NCBI GenBank assembly: GCA_003135415.1
Contig: PLBP01000017.1
Coordinates: forward strand, 1 to 64,000
Reading direction: 5' to 3'
Length of the DNA: 64,000 nucleotides
DNA from: Hyphomicrobiales bacterium
Lineage (GTDB): Bacteria; Pseudomonadota; Alphaproteobacteria; Rhizobiales; Xanthobacteraceae
This document shows positions 1-7,588 of this stretch, one piece after another (positions within the stretch are counted from its first letter, which is position 1; each line of letters opens with the position of its first letter). The notes under the pieces were generated by a model that searched no databases, was not told the DNA's origin, and saw nothing but the letters and a program-made list of their open reading frames with translations. The position numbers and the translations under genes were made by a program.

Positions 1-576
1 ACCACCTCCGACTACGACCGCGAGAAGCTGCAAGAGCGTCTTGCCAAGCTCGCGGGCGGGGTCGCGGTGATCCGCGTCGGCGGCGCCACCGAGATCGAGG
101 TCAAGGAGCGCAAGGACCGGGTGGATGATGCTTTGCACGCTACCCGCGCGGCAGTCGAGGAAGGCATTCTTCCCGGCGGCGGCGTCGCGTTGCTGCGCGC
201 CGGCGAAGTGCTGAAGCGCATTCGCACCCAGAACGACGACCAGAAGGTCGGCGTCGAGATCGTGCGTAGGGCGATCAGCGTGCCTGCCCGTCAAATCGCG
301 ATGAACGCCGGTGAAGACGGCTCGATCGTGGTCGGAAAAATCTTGGAGAAGGACCAGTACGCGTTCGGCTTCGACGCGCAGACGGGCGAATACGGCAACC
401 TCGTCCAGAAGGGCGTGATCGACCCGACCAAGGTCGTGCGCGCGGCGCTGCAAGGTGCCGCCTCTGTCGCGGGTCTCCTGATCACCACCGAAGCGATGGT
501 GGCGGAGATCCCGAAAAAGGGCGGCGGCGGTGCTCCGGCGATGCCGGGCGGAGGAATGGGCGGAATGGACTTCTAA
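1..576 (+). CDS. groEL: GroEL chaperonin, C-terminal part (5' end outside window)
   Basis: The reading frame is open from base 1 to the TAA at 574-576, giving the last 191 residues of the 60-kDa chaperonin. These correspond to the end of the apical domain, the second intermediate segment and the second equatorial segment. The visible N-terminal stretch ([19 protein letters not shown]) and the segment [16 protein letters not shown] are GroEL hallmarks, and the protein ends in a Gly/Met-rich tail ([10 protein letters not shown]). GroEL is the ATP-driven cytoplasmic folding chamber that works with GroES. groES would be expected upstream, outside the window. Rhizobial genomes usually carry several groESL copies, so which copy this is cannot be told from here. 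A strong hairpin terminator follows directly. Confidence 0.97.
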   Translation, partial: TTSDYDREKLQERLAKLAGGVAVIRVGGATEIEVKERKDRVDDALHATRAAVEEGILPGGGVALLRAGEVLKRIRTQNDDQKVGVEIVRRAISVPARQIAMNAGEDGSIVVGKILEKDQYAFGFDAQTGEYGNLVQKGVIDPTKVVRAALQGAASVAGLLITTEAMVAEIPKKGGGGAPAMPGGGMGGMDF

Positions 577-599
577 GTCCAACGCTCAACAGAATCGAG

Positions 600-632
600 A
601 GGCCCGGGAGAAATCCCGGGCCTTTTCTTTTG
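600..632 (+). terminator. Rho-independent terminator of groEL
   Basis: A GC-rich hairpin (GGCCCGGGA, loop GAAA, TCCCGGGCC, 601-622) is followed by TTTTCTTTT. It lies 24 bases after the groEL stop and just before the convergent panE-like gene. Confidence 0.9.
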
Positions 633-635
633 CTG

Positions 636-1556
636 TTACGCGCTCTTCCCCATCCGGTGCAGCTTCAACACCGCGTACACATCGCGATTTACCGGTGTCG
701 GCACGCCGAGCGCACGGCCGAGTTCGGCCACCTTGCCCTGAAACCAATCCGTCTCGAGTCGGTTGCCGCGTTCGAGATCTTCGAGCATCGAGGCCTTGAT
801 CTTGGGCGGCAGGCCTTTCACCAGCGCAATACGGCTCTCCGCCGCGCCCTTGAGCGGAATGCCCTTGGCAACGCCTACCGCCTCGACCTCGTGCATGACC
901 GATTGCAACAGCGCGAACGCGTCCGGATCATCCCTGATCGGTCCGATCGGCATGCGCATTGAAGCGGTCGCGCCCGACATGCCGACGATAAAAACAAATT
1001 TCTCCCACAGTTCCTTCTCGATCGTCTTCGAGAAGTCCGCGTTGACCTTCGCCGCCTTCATCTCGTCGACGAGCGCGGAAAGCCGCGCGTCGTCGCGCCC
1101 GTCCATGAAACCGCAGCGGAAGGCAGCAAAAGGATTTTTGTGCAGGATGACGCCGGGCGCGGAAATAACGGCGGAGATGACCGTCGGCGCCGCCGCGACC
1201 GCTGTGCTCCCGAGAATCGGCACGAGCCGCTCGACGCTGTCGATCCCGTTCAGCATGGAGATCAGCCGCGTATTCTTGTCGACCAAGGGCTTCGCCGCCT
1301 CGCCCGATTTTTCCACGTCCCACAGCTTCACCGCGAAGAGAACGAGATCGACCTCGCCGACTTCCTTCGGATTATCGGTTGCCTTCGGGCTCTTGATTTG
1401 AATGTTGCCCAAGGGGCTTTCGACCCTAAGGCCGTTCTTGCGGATCGCCGCGAGGTTCGCGCCGCGCGCGATGAAGGAAACGTCGTGGCCCGCTTCCGCA
1501 AGCCTTCCCCCGAAATAGCCGCCGAGGGCACCGGTCGCCATCACCGCTACGCGCAT
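636..1556 (-). CDS. Ketopantoate reductase family protein (PanE/ApbA-like)
   Basis: This 306-residue protein belongs to the 2-dehydropantoate 2-reductase family, which reduces ketopantoate to pantoate with NADPH in CoA synthesis. The N-terminal Rossmann segment reads MRVAVMATGALGGYFGGRLA; the first glycine of the usual GxGALG loop is replaced by Met-Ala-Thr. The conserved AVKLWD lysine segment, LNGID, and the C-terminal ELWEKFVFIVG and NRLETDW stretches follow the family order. The ATG at 1556 was chosen over an upstream extension because family homology begins there and AAAGGGA precedes it. Many paralogues act on other 2-oxo acids, so the substrate is not certain. It is convergent with groEL and divergent from the DUF72 gene. 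Confidence 0.85.
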   Translation of the reverse strand: MRVAVMATGALGGYFGGRLAEAGHDVSFIARGANLAAIRKNGLRVESPLGNIQIKSPKATDNPKEVGEVDLVLFAVKLWDVEKSGEAAKPLVDKNTRLISMLNGIDSVERLVPILGSTAVAAAPTVISAVISAPGVILHKNPFAAFRCGFMDGRDDARLSALVDEMKAAKVNADFSKTIEKELWEKFVFIVGMSGATASMRMPIGPIRDDPDAFALLQSVMHEVEAVGVAKGIPLKGAAESRIALVKGLPPKIKASMLEDLERGNRLETDWFQGKVAELGRALGVPTPVNRDVYAVLKLHRMGKSA

Positions 1557-1715
1557 GGAGAATTCCCTTTCGAAGAGAAGCCCGATTCCGGCGCGGGTTA
1601 TGCCATGGAAATCGCGGAACACGCCACGCTTCCGCACATGGCTGGGATGCAATGCGCTGCAGGCCAATAGGCCAGCATTTGAAAAATTCGGTCGGGACGC
1701 GGATACTCGTTCGCA

Positions 1716-2567
1716 ATGAGTACAAAGAGCAAAATCTTCGTCGGCATCGGCGGCTGGAATTTCGCGCCCTGGCGCGGCGCCTTCTATCCGAGGGGATTGG
1801 TGCAGGCGAAGGAACTCGCCTACGCCAGCGCGCATCTGACCAGCATTGAAATCAACTCGACGTTTTACGGCTCACAGAAGCCGGAAACGTTTCGCAAATG
1901 GGCGCGCGAGACGCCTGACGGCTTCGGTATTATGGCGCAAACGCCCGTCTGCGCCATAATACCGGACGGCTTAGTGTTCTCGATCAAGGGCCCGCGCTTC
2001 GCGACCAACCGCCGCGTGCTGGCGGAGGCCGGCGACTCGATCAAACGCTTTTTCGCCTCCGGCGTGTTGGAACTCGGCCACCGGCTCGGCCCGTTTTTGT
2101 GGCAATTCACGCCGACGAAAAAATTCGACGAAGCCGACTTCGGCGCCTTCCTTAAACTTCTACCGAGAAAGATCGACGGCAAGGCATTGCGTCACGTCGT
2201 CGAAGTTAGGCATGAAAGTTTCTGCGACCCCTCTTTCATCGCGCTACTGCGCGAATTCGCGACGCCCGTCGTCTTTGCTGAACACGCGACCTATCCCGCG
2301 ATCGCCGACATTACCGGCGATTTCGTCTATGCGCGGCTACAAAAGGGAAGGGATTCGATCGCGACCGGCTACCCAGCTCCGGCCCTTGACCAATGGGCTG
2401 ATCGGGTTCGCCTGTGGGCGAAAGGCAGCGGGCCCTCGGATCTCGCGCGCGTCGATACAAAGGCGCCCTCCTCCTCGCCGCGCGACGTCTTCGTCTATTT
2501 CATCCACGAAGGAAAAATTCGCGCGCCCGCCCCCGCCATGGCCTTGATCGAGCGGCTCAAAGCATGA
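1716..2567 (+). CDS. DUF72 (YecE-like) protein with a 16-residue palindrome-encoded insertion
   Basis: The 283-residue protein is a DUF72 family member (TIM-barrel-like, biochemical role unknown). It begins FVGIGGWNFAPWRGAFYP and continues through SIEINSTFYGS, RWARETPDG and KGPRFATN, with a C-terminal YARLQ segment. Residues 68-83 are encoded by a 48-bp insertion (perfect palindrome plus one target copy, see 1917-1972). Removing it restores TPDGLVFSIKGPRF, which matches the usual family pattern TPDGF-x-F-x-x-K. The insertion keeps the frame, so a full-length product is still possible; whether it folds is unknown. The stop codon TGA (2565-2567) lies inside the first bases of an interspersed repeat. 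Confidence 0.85.
   Translation: MSTKSKIFVGIGGWNFAPWRGAFYPRGLVQAKELAYASAHLTSIEINSTFYGSQKPETFRKWARETPDGFGIMAQTPVCAIIPDGLVFSIKGPRFATNRRVLAEAGDSIKRFFASGVLELGHRLGPFLWQFTPTKKFDEADFGAFLKLLPRKIDGKALRHVVEVRHESFCDPSFIALLREFATPVVFAEHATYPAIADITGDFVYARLQKGRDSIATGYPAPALDQWADRVRLWAKGSGPSDLARVDTKAPSSSPRDVFVYFIHEGKIRAPAPAMALIERLKA
1917..1972. repeat. 40-bp perfect palindromic element with 8-bp target duplication
   Basis: GACGGCTT occurs at 1917-1924 and again at 1965-1972. Between them lies a palindrome with 15-base arms, CGGTATTATGGCGCA (1925-1939) and TGCGCCATAATACCG (1950-1964), around the 10-base loop AACGCCCGTC. Arms and direct repeats are perfect. This is the signature of a tiny mobile palindromic element (MITE-like) that made an 8-bp target-site duplication. 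The total gain is 48 bp, exactly 16 codons. Confidence 0.85.
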
Positions 2568-2642
2568 GCGCGAAAAAGCCTGCACCCGGACTTGATCCGG
2601 GGGTGAGAACCGGTTTTCGGAAAGGATCATGCTTCAGTAAAA
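2561..2642 (+). repeat. Interspersed GATCATGC palindromic repeat, copy 1 (long form)
   Basis: The copy starts AGCATGAGCGCGAAAAAGCC and ends GATCATGCTTCAGTAAAAT, with an internal hairpin CCCGGA-CTTGA-TCCGGG and the core AACCGGTTTTCGG. It fills the whole gap between the DUF72 gene and the convergent ABC permease and contains the DUF72 stop codon. Its long form matches copy 2 (12981-13062) almost base for base. Confidence 0.85.
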
Positions 2643-2645
2643 TCG

Positions 2646-3788
2646 CTAATCCAGCGTCCGCCTGAACCGCGTCACCGCTACACCCATCGCGATCAGCATC
2701 AGAATAAACAGCATCAGCGCATCGTAGTGCAGATCGATGAGGTTCGATCCCTTCAACATCACCGCGCGGGCGATGCGAATGAAATGCGTGAGCGGAAAAA
2801 TCTCGCCAAGATACTGCGCCCATACCGGCATGCCGGCGTAGGGAAACAGGAAGCCCGAAAGCAGCATCGAGGGCAAAAACGTCATCATCGACATCTGCAC
2901 CGCCTGCAACTGGTTCTCGGCCAGCGTCGAGAAGGTGTAGCCCATGGCGAGATTGGTCGCGATAAAGAGCGTGGTGAGAAAGGCGAGCAGAAAAACATTG
3001 CCGACGATCGGCACCTGGAATAACACGAGCCCCGCGCCGACGATCAGCGTCGCCTGAAAGAATCCGATCAGCACATAGGGCAAGATCTTGCCGAGCATGA
3101 TCTCCAGCGGCGTGATCGGCATCGACAACAGGCTCTCCATCGTGCCGCGCTCGGTCTCACGCGTCACCGACAGCGACGTGAAAATGAGCATGGTCATGGT
3201 AAGGATGGTGCCCAACAGGCCGGGCACGATGTTGAGCTGCGTTTCGGCCGCCGGGTTGTAGCGCGCGTGCGCGCGGATCTCGAACGGCATCGCGCCGATG
3301 TCGGGAATGGCGCGGTCGTTTCGGAGTGCCGTCTGCACTACCTGCGCAAGCGAGCCGAGCGCGGAGCCAGCGGCGACCGGGTCGGTTGCGTCGGCAGCGA
3401 CGAGCAACGCCGGCTTGTCGCCGCGCCGCAGCGCGCGCTCAAAGCCGGCGGGAATTTCCACCCCGAACAAAACCTTACCCGAGGCAAGCAGATGATCGAA
3501 CTCGTCGACGCTGTGCACGCGCTGGGTGACCTTGAAGTATTTCGTGTTCTCGAGCGCGGCGACGATCGAGCGGCCAACGTCGCTCGTCTCCTGCAAGAGC
3601 ACCGCCGTGGGCAGGTCGTGCGGCGTGGTGTTAATCGCGTAGCCGAACAGCGTTAGCTGCATCAATGGCACCGTGATCATGGTCGCGAGCGTCACGCGGT
3701 CACGGCGGAGCTGCAACGCTTCCTTCAGGATCATCGCGCGGACATTGCGCCAGAAGCCGTCCGAGCGGAAAAGCTGCGCGAACGTCAT
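2646..3788 (-). CDS. ABC-2 type transporter permease (YhhJ/YbhR-like)
   Basis: The 380-residue inner-membrane subunit belongs to an ABC-2 exporter. It has one N-terminal membrane segment (about residues 25-50, ending LFGYAINTT), a large periplasmic domain to about residue 175, then five hydrophobic segments. The family features RETERGTMESLLSMPITPLEIMLGKILPY and a terminal FRRTLD are present. Its start overlaps the end of the ATPase gene by 4 bp, and HlyD adaptor and TetR genes lie further upstream in the same operon. This arrangement is typical of YbhGFSR-like efflux systems for lipophilic cations or drugs. A second permease, usual in Ybh systems, is absent, so a homodimer is likely. The substrate is unknown. 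Confidence 0.9.
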   Translation of the reverse strand: MTFAQLFRSDGFWRNVRAMILKEALQLRRDRVTLATMITVPLMQLTLFGYAINTTPHDLPTAVLLQETSDVGRSIVAALENTKYFKVTQRVHSVDEFDHLLASGKVLFGVEIPAGFERALRRGDKPALLVAADATDPVAAGSALGSLAQVVQTALRNDRAIPDIGAMPFEIRAHARYNPAAETQLNIVPGLLGTILTMTMLIFTSLSVTRETERGTMESLLSMPITPLEIMLGKILPYVLIGFFQATLIVGAGLVLFQVPIVGNVFLLAFLTTLFIATNLAMGYTFSTLAENQLQAVQMSMMTFLPSMLLSGFLFPYAGMPVWAQYLGEIFPLTHFIRIARAVMLKGSNLIDLHYDALMLFILMLIAMGVAVTRFRRTLD

Positions 3789-4717
3789 TGGAAATTATCC
3801 TTCGACTTCTGCATGAGGTCGATGAACACGTCCTCCAGCGAGGGCTCGGAGTGCTCCCACTTGAAGTTTTTGTCGTTGCGATACGGCTTGATCGCGGCTT
3901 CCAACTTCGCGGCATCGCGGCCCGAGACGTGGAGGCTCGTACCGAACGGCGCCACCATGTCGACGCCGAGCTTTTGATCGAGCGCGCTCTGCAAGGGCAC
4001 GAGGTTTTCGCCGCTCACCGTGTAAGTGGTGAGCTTGGAATGCTCGATCACCTCTTCCACCGTGCCGCGCACGAGAATTTCGCCATAGGCGATGTAAGCA
4101 ATCTCGTGACAGCGCTCGGCCTCGTCCATGTAGTGGGTGGAGACGAGCACCGTGAGCCCCTCGGCTGCGAGCGCGTGGATCTCGGCCCAGAACTCGCGCC
4201 GCGCCTTCGGATCGACGCCTGCGGTCGGCTCGTCGAGCAGCAAAAGCTCAGGGTTCGGTAGCGTGCAGGCGCCGAGCGCAAGCCGCTGCTTCCAGCCGCC
4301 GGAAAGATCGCCCGCGACCTGCTCCTCGCGGCCCTTCAGGCCGAGCCGGGCGATCATCTCGCGTGTCGCTTTTTTCGGATCAGGCATGCCGTAAATGCGC
4401 GCGACGAATTCGAGATTCTCGCGCACCGACAAATCTTGATAGAGGCTGAAGCGCTGCGTCATATAACCGACGCGCCGCTTGATCTTGTCGGACTCGGTGA
4501 TGATGTCGAAGCCGAGGCAGGTGCCGTGGCCGCTATCGGGCGTGAGCAGCCCGCACAGCATGCGGATCGTCGTCGTCTTGCCCGAGCCGTTGGGGCCGAG
4601 AAAGCCGAAGATCGTGCCGCGTTTCACCTGCATTGAAAGATCCTTCACGACCACGCGCCCGTCGAAGGATTTGGTCAGCCCCTCGACGTCGATCGCGATG
4701 TCGGACGGGGCGGCCAT
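3785..4717 (-). CDS. ABC transporter ATP-binding protein (ABC-2 exporter)
   Basis: This 310-residue protein is the cytoplasmic ATPase of the exporter. Walker A is GPNGSGKTT (about residue 42), the signature is LSGGWKQRLALG, and Walker B is LLLLDEPTAGVDP, followed by the switch STHYMDEAERC. About 75 C-terminal residues beyond the ATPase core end in PSLEDVFIDLMQK, the usual tail of drug/polysaccharide-type ABC-2 ATPases. It overlaps the permease by 4 bp and follows the HlyD gene directly with no gap, so translation is probably coupled. Confidence 0.95.
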   Translation of the reverse strand: MAAPSDIAIDVEGLTKSFDGRVVVKDLSMQVKRGTIFGFLGPNGSGKTTTIRMLCGLLTPDSGHGTCLGFDIITESDKIKRRVGYMTQRFSLYQDLSVRENLEFVARIYGMPDPKKATREMIARLGLKGREEQVAGDLSGGWKQRLALGACTLPNPELLLLDEPTAGVDPKARREFWAEIHALAAEGLTVLVSTHYMDEAERCHEIAYIAYGEILVRGTVEEVIEHSKLTTYTVSGENLVPLQSALDQKLGVDMVAPFGTSLHVSGRDAAKLEAAIKPYRNDKNFKWEHSEPSLEDVFIDLMQKSKDNFQ

Positions 4718-5488
4718 CTACTTCGCATCCTTCGGCGCGACCACGACGCTCACCGGCTGGCCGACGCGCAGCGCATCGGGCCGCTCGGGCCGCGCCTCGA
4801 TCAAAAAAACGAGCTTGGAGCGCTCATCCAGGCTGTAAATCACGGGCGGCGTGTATTCGGAGACGCGCGAAATGAAGCTCACGCGCGCCACGAGATCCGG
4901 CGCGCAGCCGTCGCAGGTCACCTTCACCGGGTCGCCGGCCGATAGCTTCGGCAGCATGGCTTCCGGCACATAGAAGCGGACCTTGATATTGCCGGGGGGA
5001 AGCAGTGCCACGATCGGGCGGCCCGACGGCACCACCTCGCCCGGCCGAAAGTAAACCTGCTGAATGCTTCCCGTCGCCGGGCTCACGACGTTGCGGCGCG
5101 CGAGCCGCGTCTTCGCCCAGTTGAGCCGCGCTTCGGCGTCGCGGAGTGCGGCTTGCGCGGTATCGAAATCCTTCTGCGTACCGGTGCGGTTTTTCAAAAG
5201 CTCATCGGCGCGGCGGAAGGTCTGCTGCGCGTTGGCGAGCGTGGCCTCGCCCGAGAGCACGTCGGCTTTCTGCAGGTCCGGATCGATGGTGAACAGCGCC
5301 GCGCCGGCGTCGACGCGGTCGCCCTCGCGCACCGAGAGCGTCTCGACGCGGCCCGTCTCGTCGGGGCTGACGAAGACGATGTCGGCCTCGATCCAGCCTT
5401 GAAAAGTTTCGCTCGAGCCGTTGCACGCCGCGAGCGCAAGCGTGACAAGAACGGATGCGATCCGCGCCGTGCAATAAAGGCGCTTCAT
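4718..5488 (-). CDS. HlyD-family adaptor lipoprotein (YbhG-like)
   Basis: The 256-residue periplasmic adaptor has a signal peptide ending in the lipobox LALAAC, so it is probably an inner-membrane-anchored lipoprotein. The biotinyl-lipoyl-like half-motif (GRVETLSVREGDRVDAGAAL) is followed by a helical hairpin (ADVLSGEATLANAQQTFRRA onward) and the returning half (RNVVSPATGSIQQVYFRPG). The C-terminal beta-barrel domain carries RSKLVFLIEARP. It would link the ABC exporter to an outer-membrane channel, which is not encoded here. It overlaps the TetR gene by 4 bp. Confidence 0.9.
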   Translation of the reverse strand: MKRLYCTARIASVLVTLALAACNGSSETFQGWIEADIVFVSPDETGRVETLSVREGDRVDAGAALFTIDPDLQKADVLSGEATLANAQQTFRRADELLKNRTGTQKDFDTAQAALRDAEARLNWAKTRLARRNVVSPATGSIQQVYFRPGEVVPSGRPIVALLPPGNIKVRFYVPEAMLPKLSAGDPVKVTCDGCAPDLVARVSFISRVSEYTPPVIYSLDERSKLVFLIEARPERPDALRVGQPVSVVVAPKDAK

Positions 5489-6150
5489 ACGGCTTTCCTT
5501 TCACCAAAGAGGATATCCATGTGGGCGCGCAGAAGTTCCCGCACGTCGAGCGGCTCGAAGCGATCGAACAGGCCCGACCAGATGATCGCAAGCATGGCTG
5601 GTGCAGCAATCAGCTGCGGGAAGCGAGCGAGTGCGGCGTGCGAAATTTCTCCGCGCGCGACCCCGCGCGCGAGTCGCGCCCTGGCGCCCGCCAGAATGCG
5701 CGAAAGCACCTCCCGATAGTAGAATTCGGCAAGCTTCGGAAAGCGCAACCCTTCCGTCATGATGAGGCGGATGATGTCCTTGCGCCGCGTACCGAACACC
5801 TCGCGGACGAAAAGCTCGACGATCTGATCCACGATCGTGCGCAGAGGGATATCGGCGGCGAACATGCCTTCGAGCGTGCCGACGAACGGGCCCATCAACG
5901 AGCGAACGATTTCCTGGAACAGCGCCTCCTTGTCGCGGAAGTGAAGATAGATGGTGCCCTTGGCAACGCCCGCGCGCTTCGCCACGTCGTCGAGGCGCGT
6001 CGCTGCAAAACCTCGGGCGGAGAATTCGTCGAGGGCGGCGTGCAGGATCGCCTCGCGCCGGGCGGCGCTGCGGATCGCGCGCGCGCTCGGCGTCTTGCCG
6101 CGCTGTTCGGCTGGCGAAGATACGATTTTTCGTTTGATCGCTACGGCCAT
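5485..6150 (-). CDS. TetR/AcrR-family transcriptional repressor
   Basis: The 221-residue regulator has an N-terminal helix-turn-helix in the segment ILHAALDEFSARGFAATRLD through KGTIYLHFRDKEALF, the canonical TetR DNA-binding signature. A ligand-binding domain resembling the TetR_C (AcrR/YbiH-like) type follows. It is the first gene of the efflux operon and lies 12 bp downstream of a 20-bp inverted repeat. Autoregulation of the whole four-gene operon, released by a pump substrate, is the likely mode; that is inference from arrangement. Confidence 0.92.
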   Translation of the reverse strand: MAVAIKRKIVSSPAEQRGKTPSARAIRSAARREAILHAALDEFSARGFAATRLDDVAKRAGVAKGTIYLHFRDKEALFQEIVRSLMGPFVGTLEGMFAADIPLRTIVDQIVELFVREVFGTRRKDIIRLIMTEGLRFPKLAEFYYREVLSRILAGARARLARGVARGEISHAALARFPQLIAAPAMLAIIWSGLFDRFEPLDVRELLRAHMDILFGERKAV

Positions 6151-6162
6151 GCTGTTAAATAT

Positions 6163-6182
6163 ATGACTGACTGGTCAGTCAT
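6163..6182. promoter_or_regulatory. Probable TetR operator
   Basis: ATGACTGAC-TG-GTCAGTCAT is a perfect 9-bp inverted repeat with a 2-bp centre. It resembles the TGAC(T/C)GA...TCAGTCA operators of many TetR/AcrR repressors and lies immediately upstream of the TetR start codon (6150). Confidence 0.75.
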
Positions 6183-6276
6183 TGTAATAGCAATAGCAGG
6201 GCGTGTCGATACCGCTCTATTCCATTGAAAAGACTAATGAATTTAGGAAAAAGGCCCGTGCGTCATCGGCTGTCCA

Positions 6277-7473
6277 TCATTCGGCCGGCTGCATCCGGCC
6301 CGCCCCGCCTTCAACGCGCGAAATCAGCAGCGCGATTAGGATCGTGCAGATCGCGAACACCGCCGCGAACGTCGCGGTGACGCCGAGCACAAGTTCAAAG
6401 CCGCCGCGGCCGTACAGCGCCGCGATCATCGCAACGGCAAGACCGCTCGATATGAAGGCGAGAAAGAAACGCACGGCGTAAATGCGGCCGCGCCAAGCAT
6501 CGGCGGTATAACGCGCAATGACCACATCACCGACCGTCACCTGCCCATAGATCGCGGCGATCGAGACCGCGAGCGCGACGAGGAGCGGAAAGCCGGTGGC
6601 GGCCGCCGCCCACACGATGCCGATCGCCTGCATCACGCCGATGGCGGCGAACAGAATATGCGGCGGAAAGCGCGAGACGAGCCGGCCGACCGTCAGCTGC
6701 GCGGCGCCGCCGAACAGAAGAACCATGGTTGCGACCAAGCCGATCCAGGTCAGCGGCACGTCCCCGTGAACGCCCTCGCCGATGATTTTTGGAATCGAAA
6801 CCGTAACGGTGTTGAACACAAGCCCGCCAGCGAAGGAAAGCATTGCGTAGATGCCGAAGAAGATCGCCGCGGTCGTGAAATTCATCCGCACTTCCGCCGT
6901 CTGCGCGCGATCGGCCCGGTTTTCCTTCGTCTCGCTCGTGAGCAAAAGATAGGCAACCCCGACTACGGTGCAAAGGAAAGCGGGCACCGCGAAAGCCATG
7001 CGCCATCCGAACAGCGAGGCGATAAGGGCAGTCACGCCCGGAGCGAACGCGACGCCGAGATTGCCGAATACGCCGTTGGTTGCGAGCGTGCGGCCGCGGT
7101 CGCGCGCGTTCGCGAGCAAGATCGTCACTCCCACCGGATGATAGATCGCGGCAAAAATGCCGAGCACGAAGAGCGCCACGGCCAATGCGGTCATATTGGG
7201 AGCGATGCTGACCGCGAACAGCGAGGCGGCAGAGCCGAAGAAGAAAATCGCGATCATCCGGCGCCGGCTCCAGTGATCGCCGAGCCAACCCGCGGGCAGC
7301 GAAAACAAGCCGAACGCGACAAAGCAAGCGGTCGACAGCGCGATCAACTCACCATAGGGACGATTGAGCTCGCTCTCGAGGCCAAGCACGACCGTCGGAA
7401 AGATCAACAGCACGTAGTGATCGAAGAAGTGCGCGATGTTGACGAAGCCGAGCTTGCGGCGCGCGTCGTCCAT
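6277..7473 (-). CDS. Major facilitator superfamily transporter (12 TM)
   Basis: This 398-residue inner-membrane transporter starts MDDARRKLGFVNIAHFFDHY. The cytoplasmic loop motif appears as GWLGDHWSRRRMI after the second membrane segment, and GIFAAIYHPVG in segment 4 resembles fosmidomycin-resistance-type (FSR) and related MFS proteins. The ATG at 7473 is preferred to one 48 bases upstream because AAAAGGA lies at a suitable distance before it and the longer N-terminus is not membrane-like. It is a single gene without an obvious partner. Drug or small-metabolite efflux is plausible; the substrate cannot be deduced. Confidence 0.85.
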   Translation of the reverse strand: MDDARRKLGFVNIAHFFDHYVLLIFPTVVLGLESELNRPYGELIALSTACFVAFGLFSLPAGWLGDHWSRRRMIAIFFFGSAASLFAVSIAPNMTALAVALFVLGIFAAIYHPVGVTILLANARDRGRTLATNGVFGNLGVAFAPGVTALIASLFGWRMAFAVPAFLCTVVGVAYLLLTSETKENRADRAQTAEVRMNFTTAAIFFGIYAMLSFAGGLVFNTVTVSIPKIIGEGVHGDVPLTWIGLVATMVLLFGGAAQLTVGRLVSRFPPHILFAAIGVMQAIGIVWAAAATGFPLLVALAVSIAAIYGQVTVGDVVIARYTADAWRGRIYAVRFFLAFISSGLAVAMIAALYGRGGFELVLGVTATFAAVFAICTILIALLISRVEGGAGRMQPAE

Positions 7474-7588
7474 TTGTCCGATCCTTTTCGCTGCCCGATT
7501 ATAGCCGAGCCGCGAATACAATGCTTAATCCGGAGCCCGAGGATTGTACAAGCCCGCGCGATGAATCTCCGCGAGTGCAAAAAGTCCC

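Noticed and set aside
1557-1835. Longer N-terminus of the PanE-like protein
   Set aside because: The added 93 residues show no homology or secretion signal and would overlap the promoter region of the divergent DUF72 gene; the ATG at 1556 has a ribosome-binding site and the family N-terminus.
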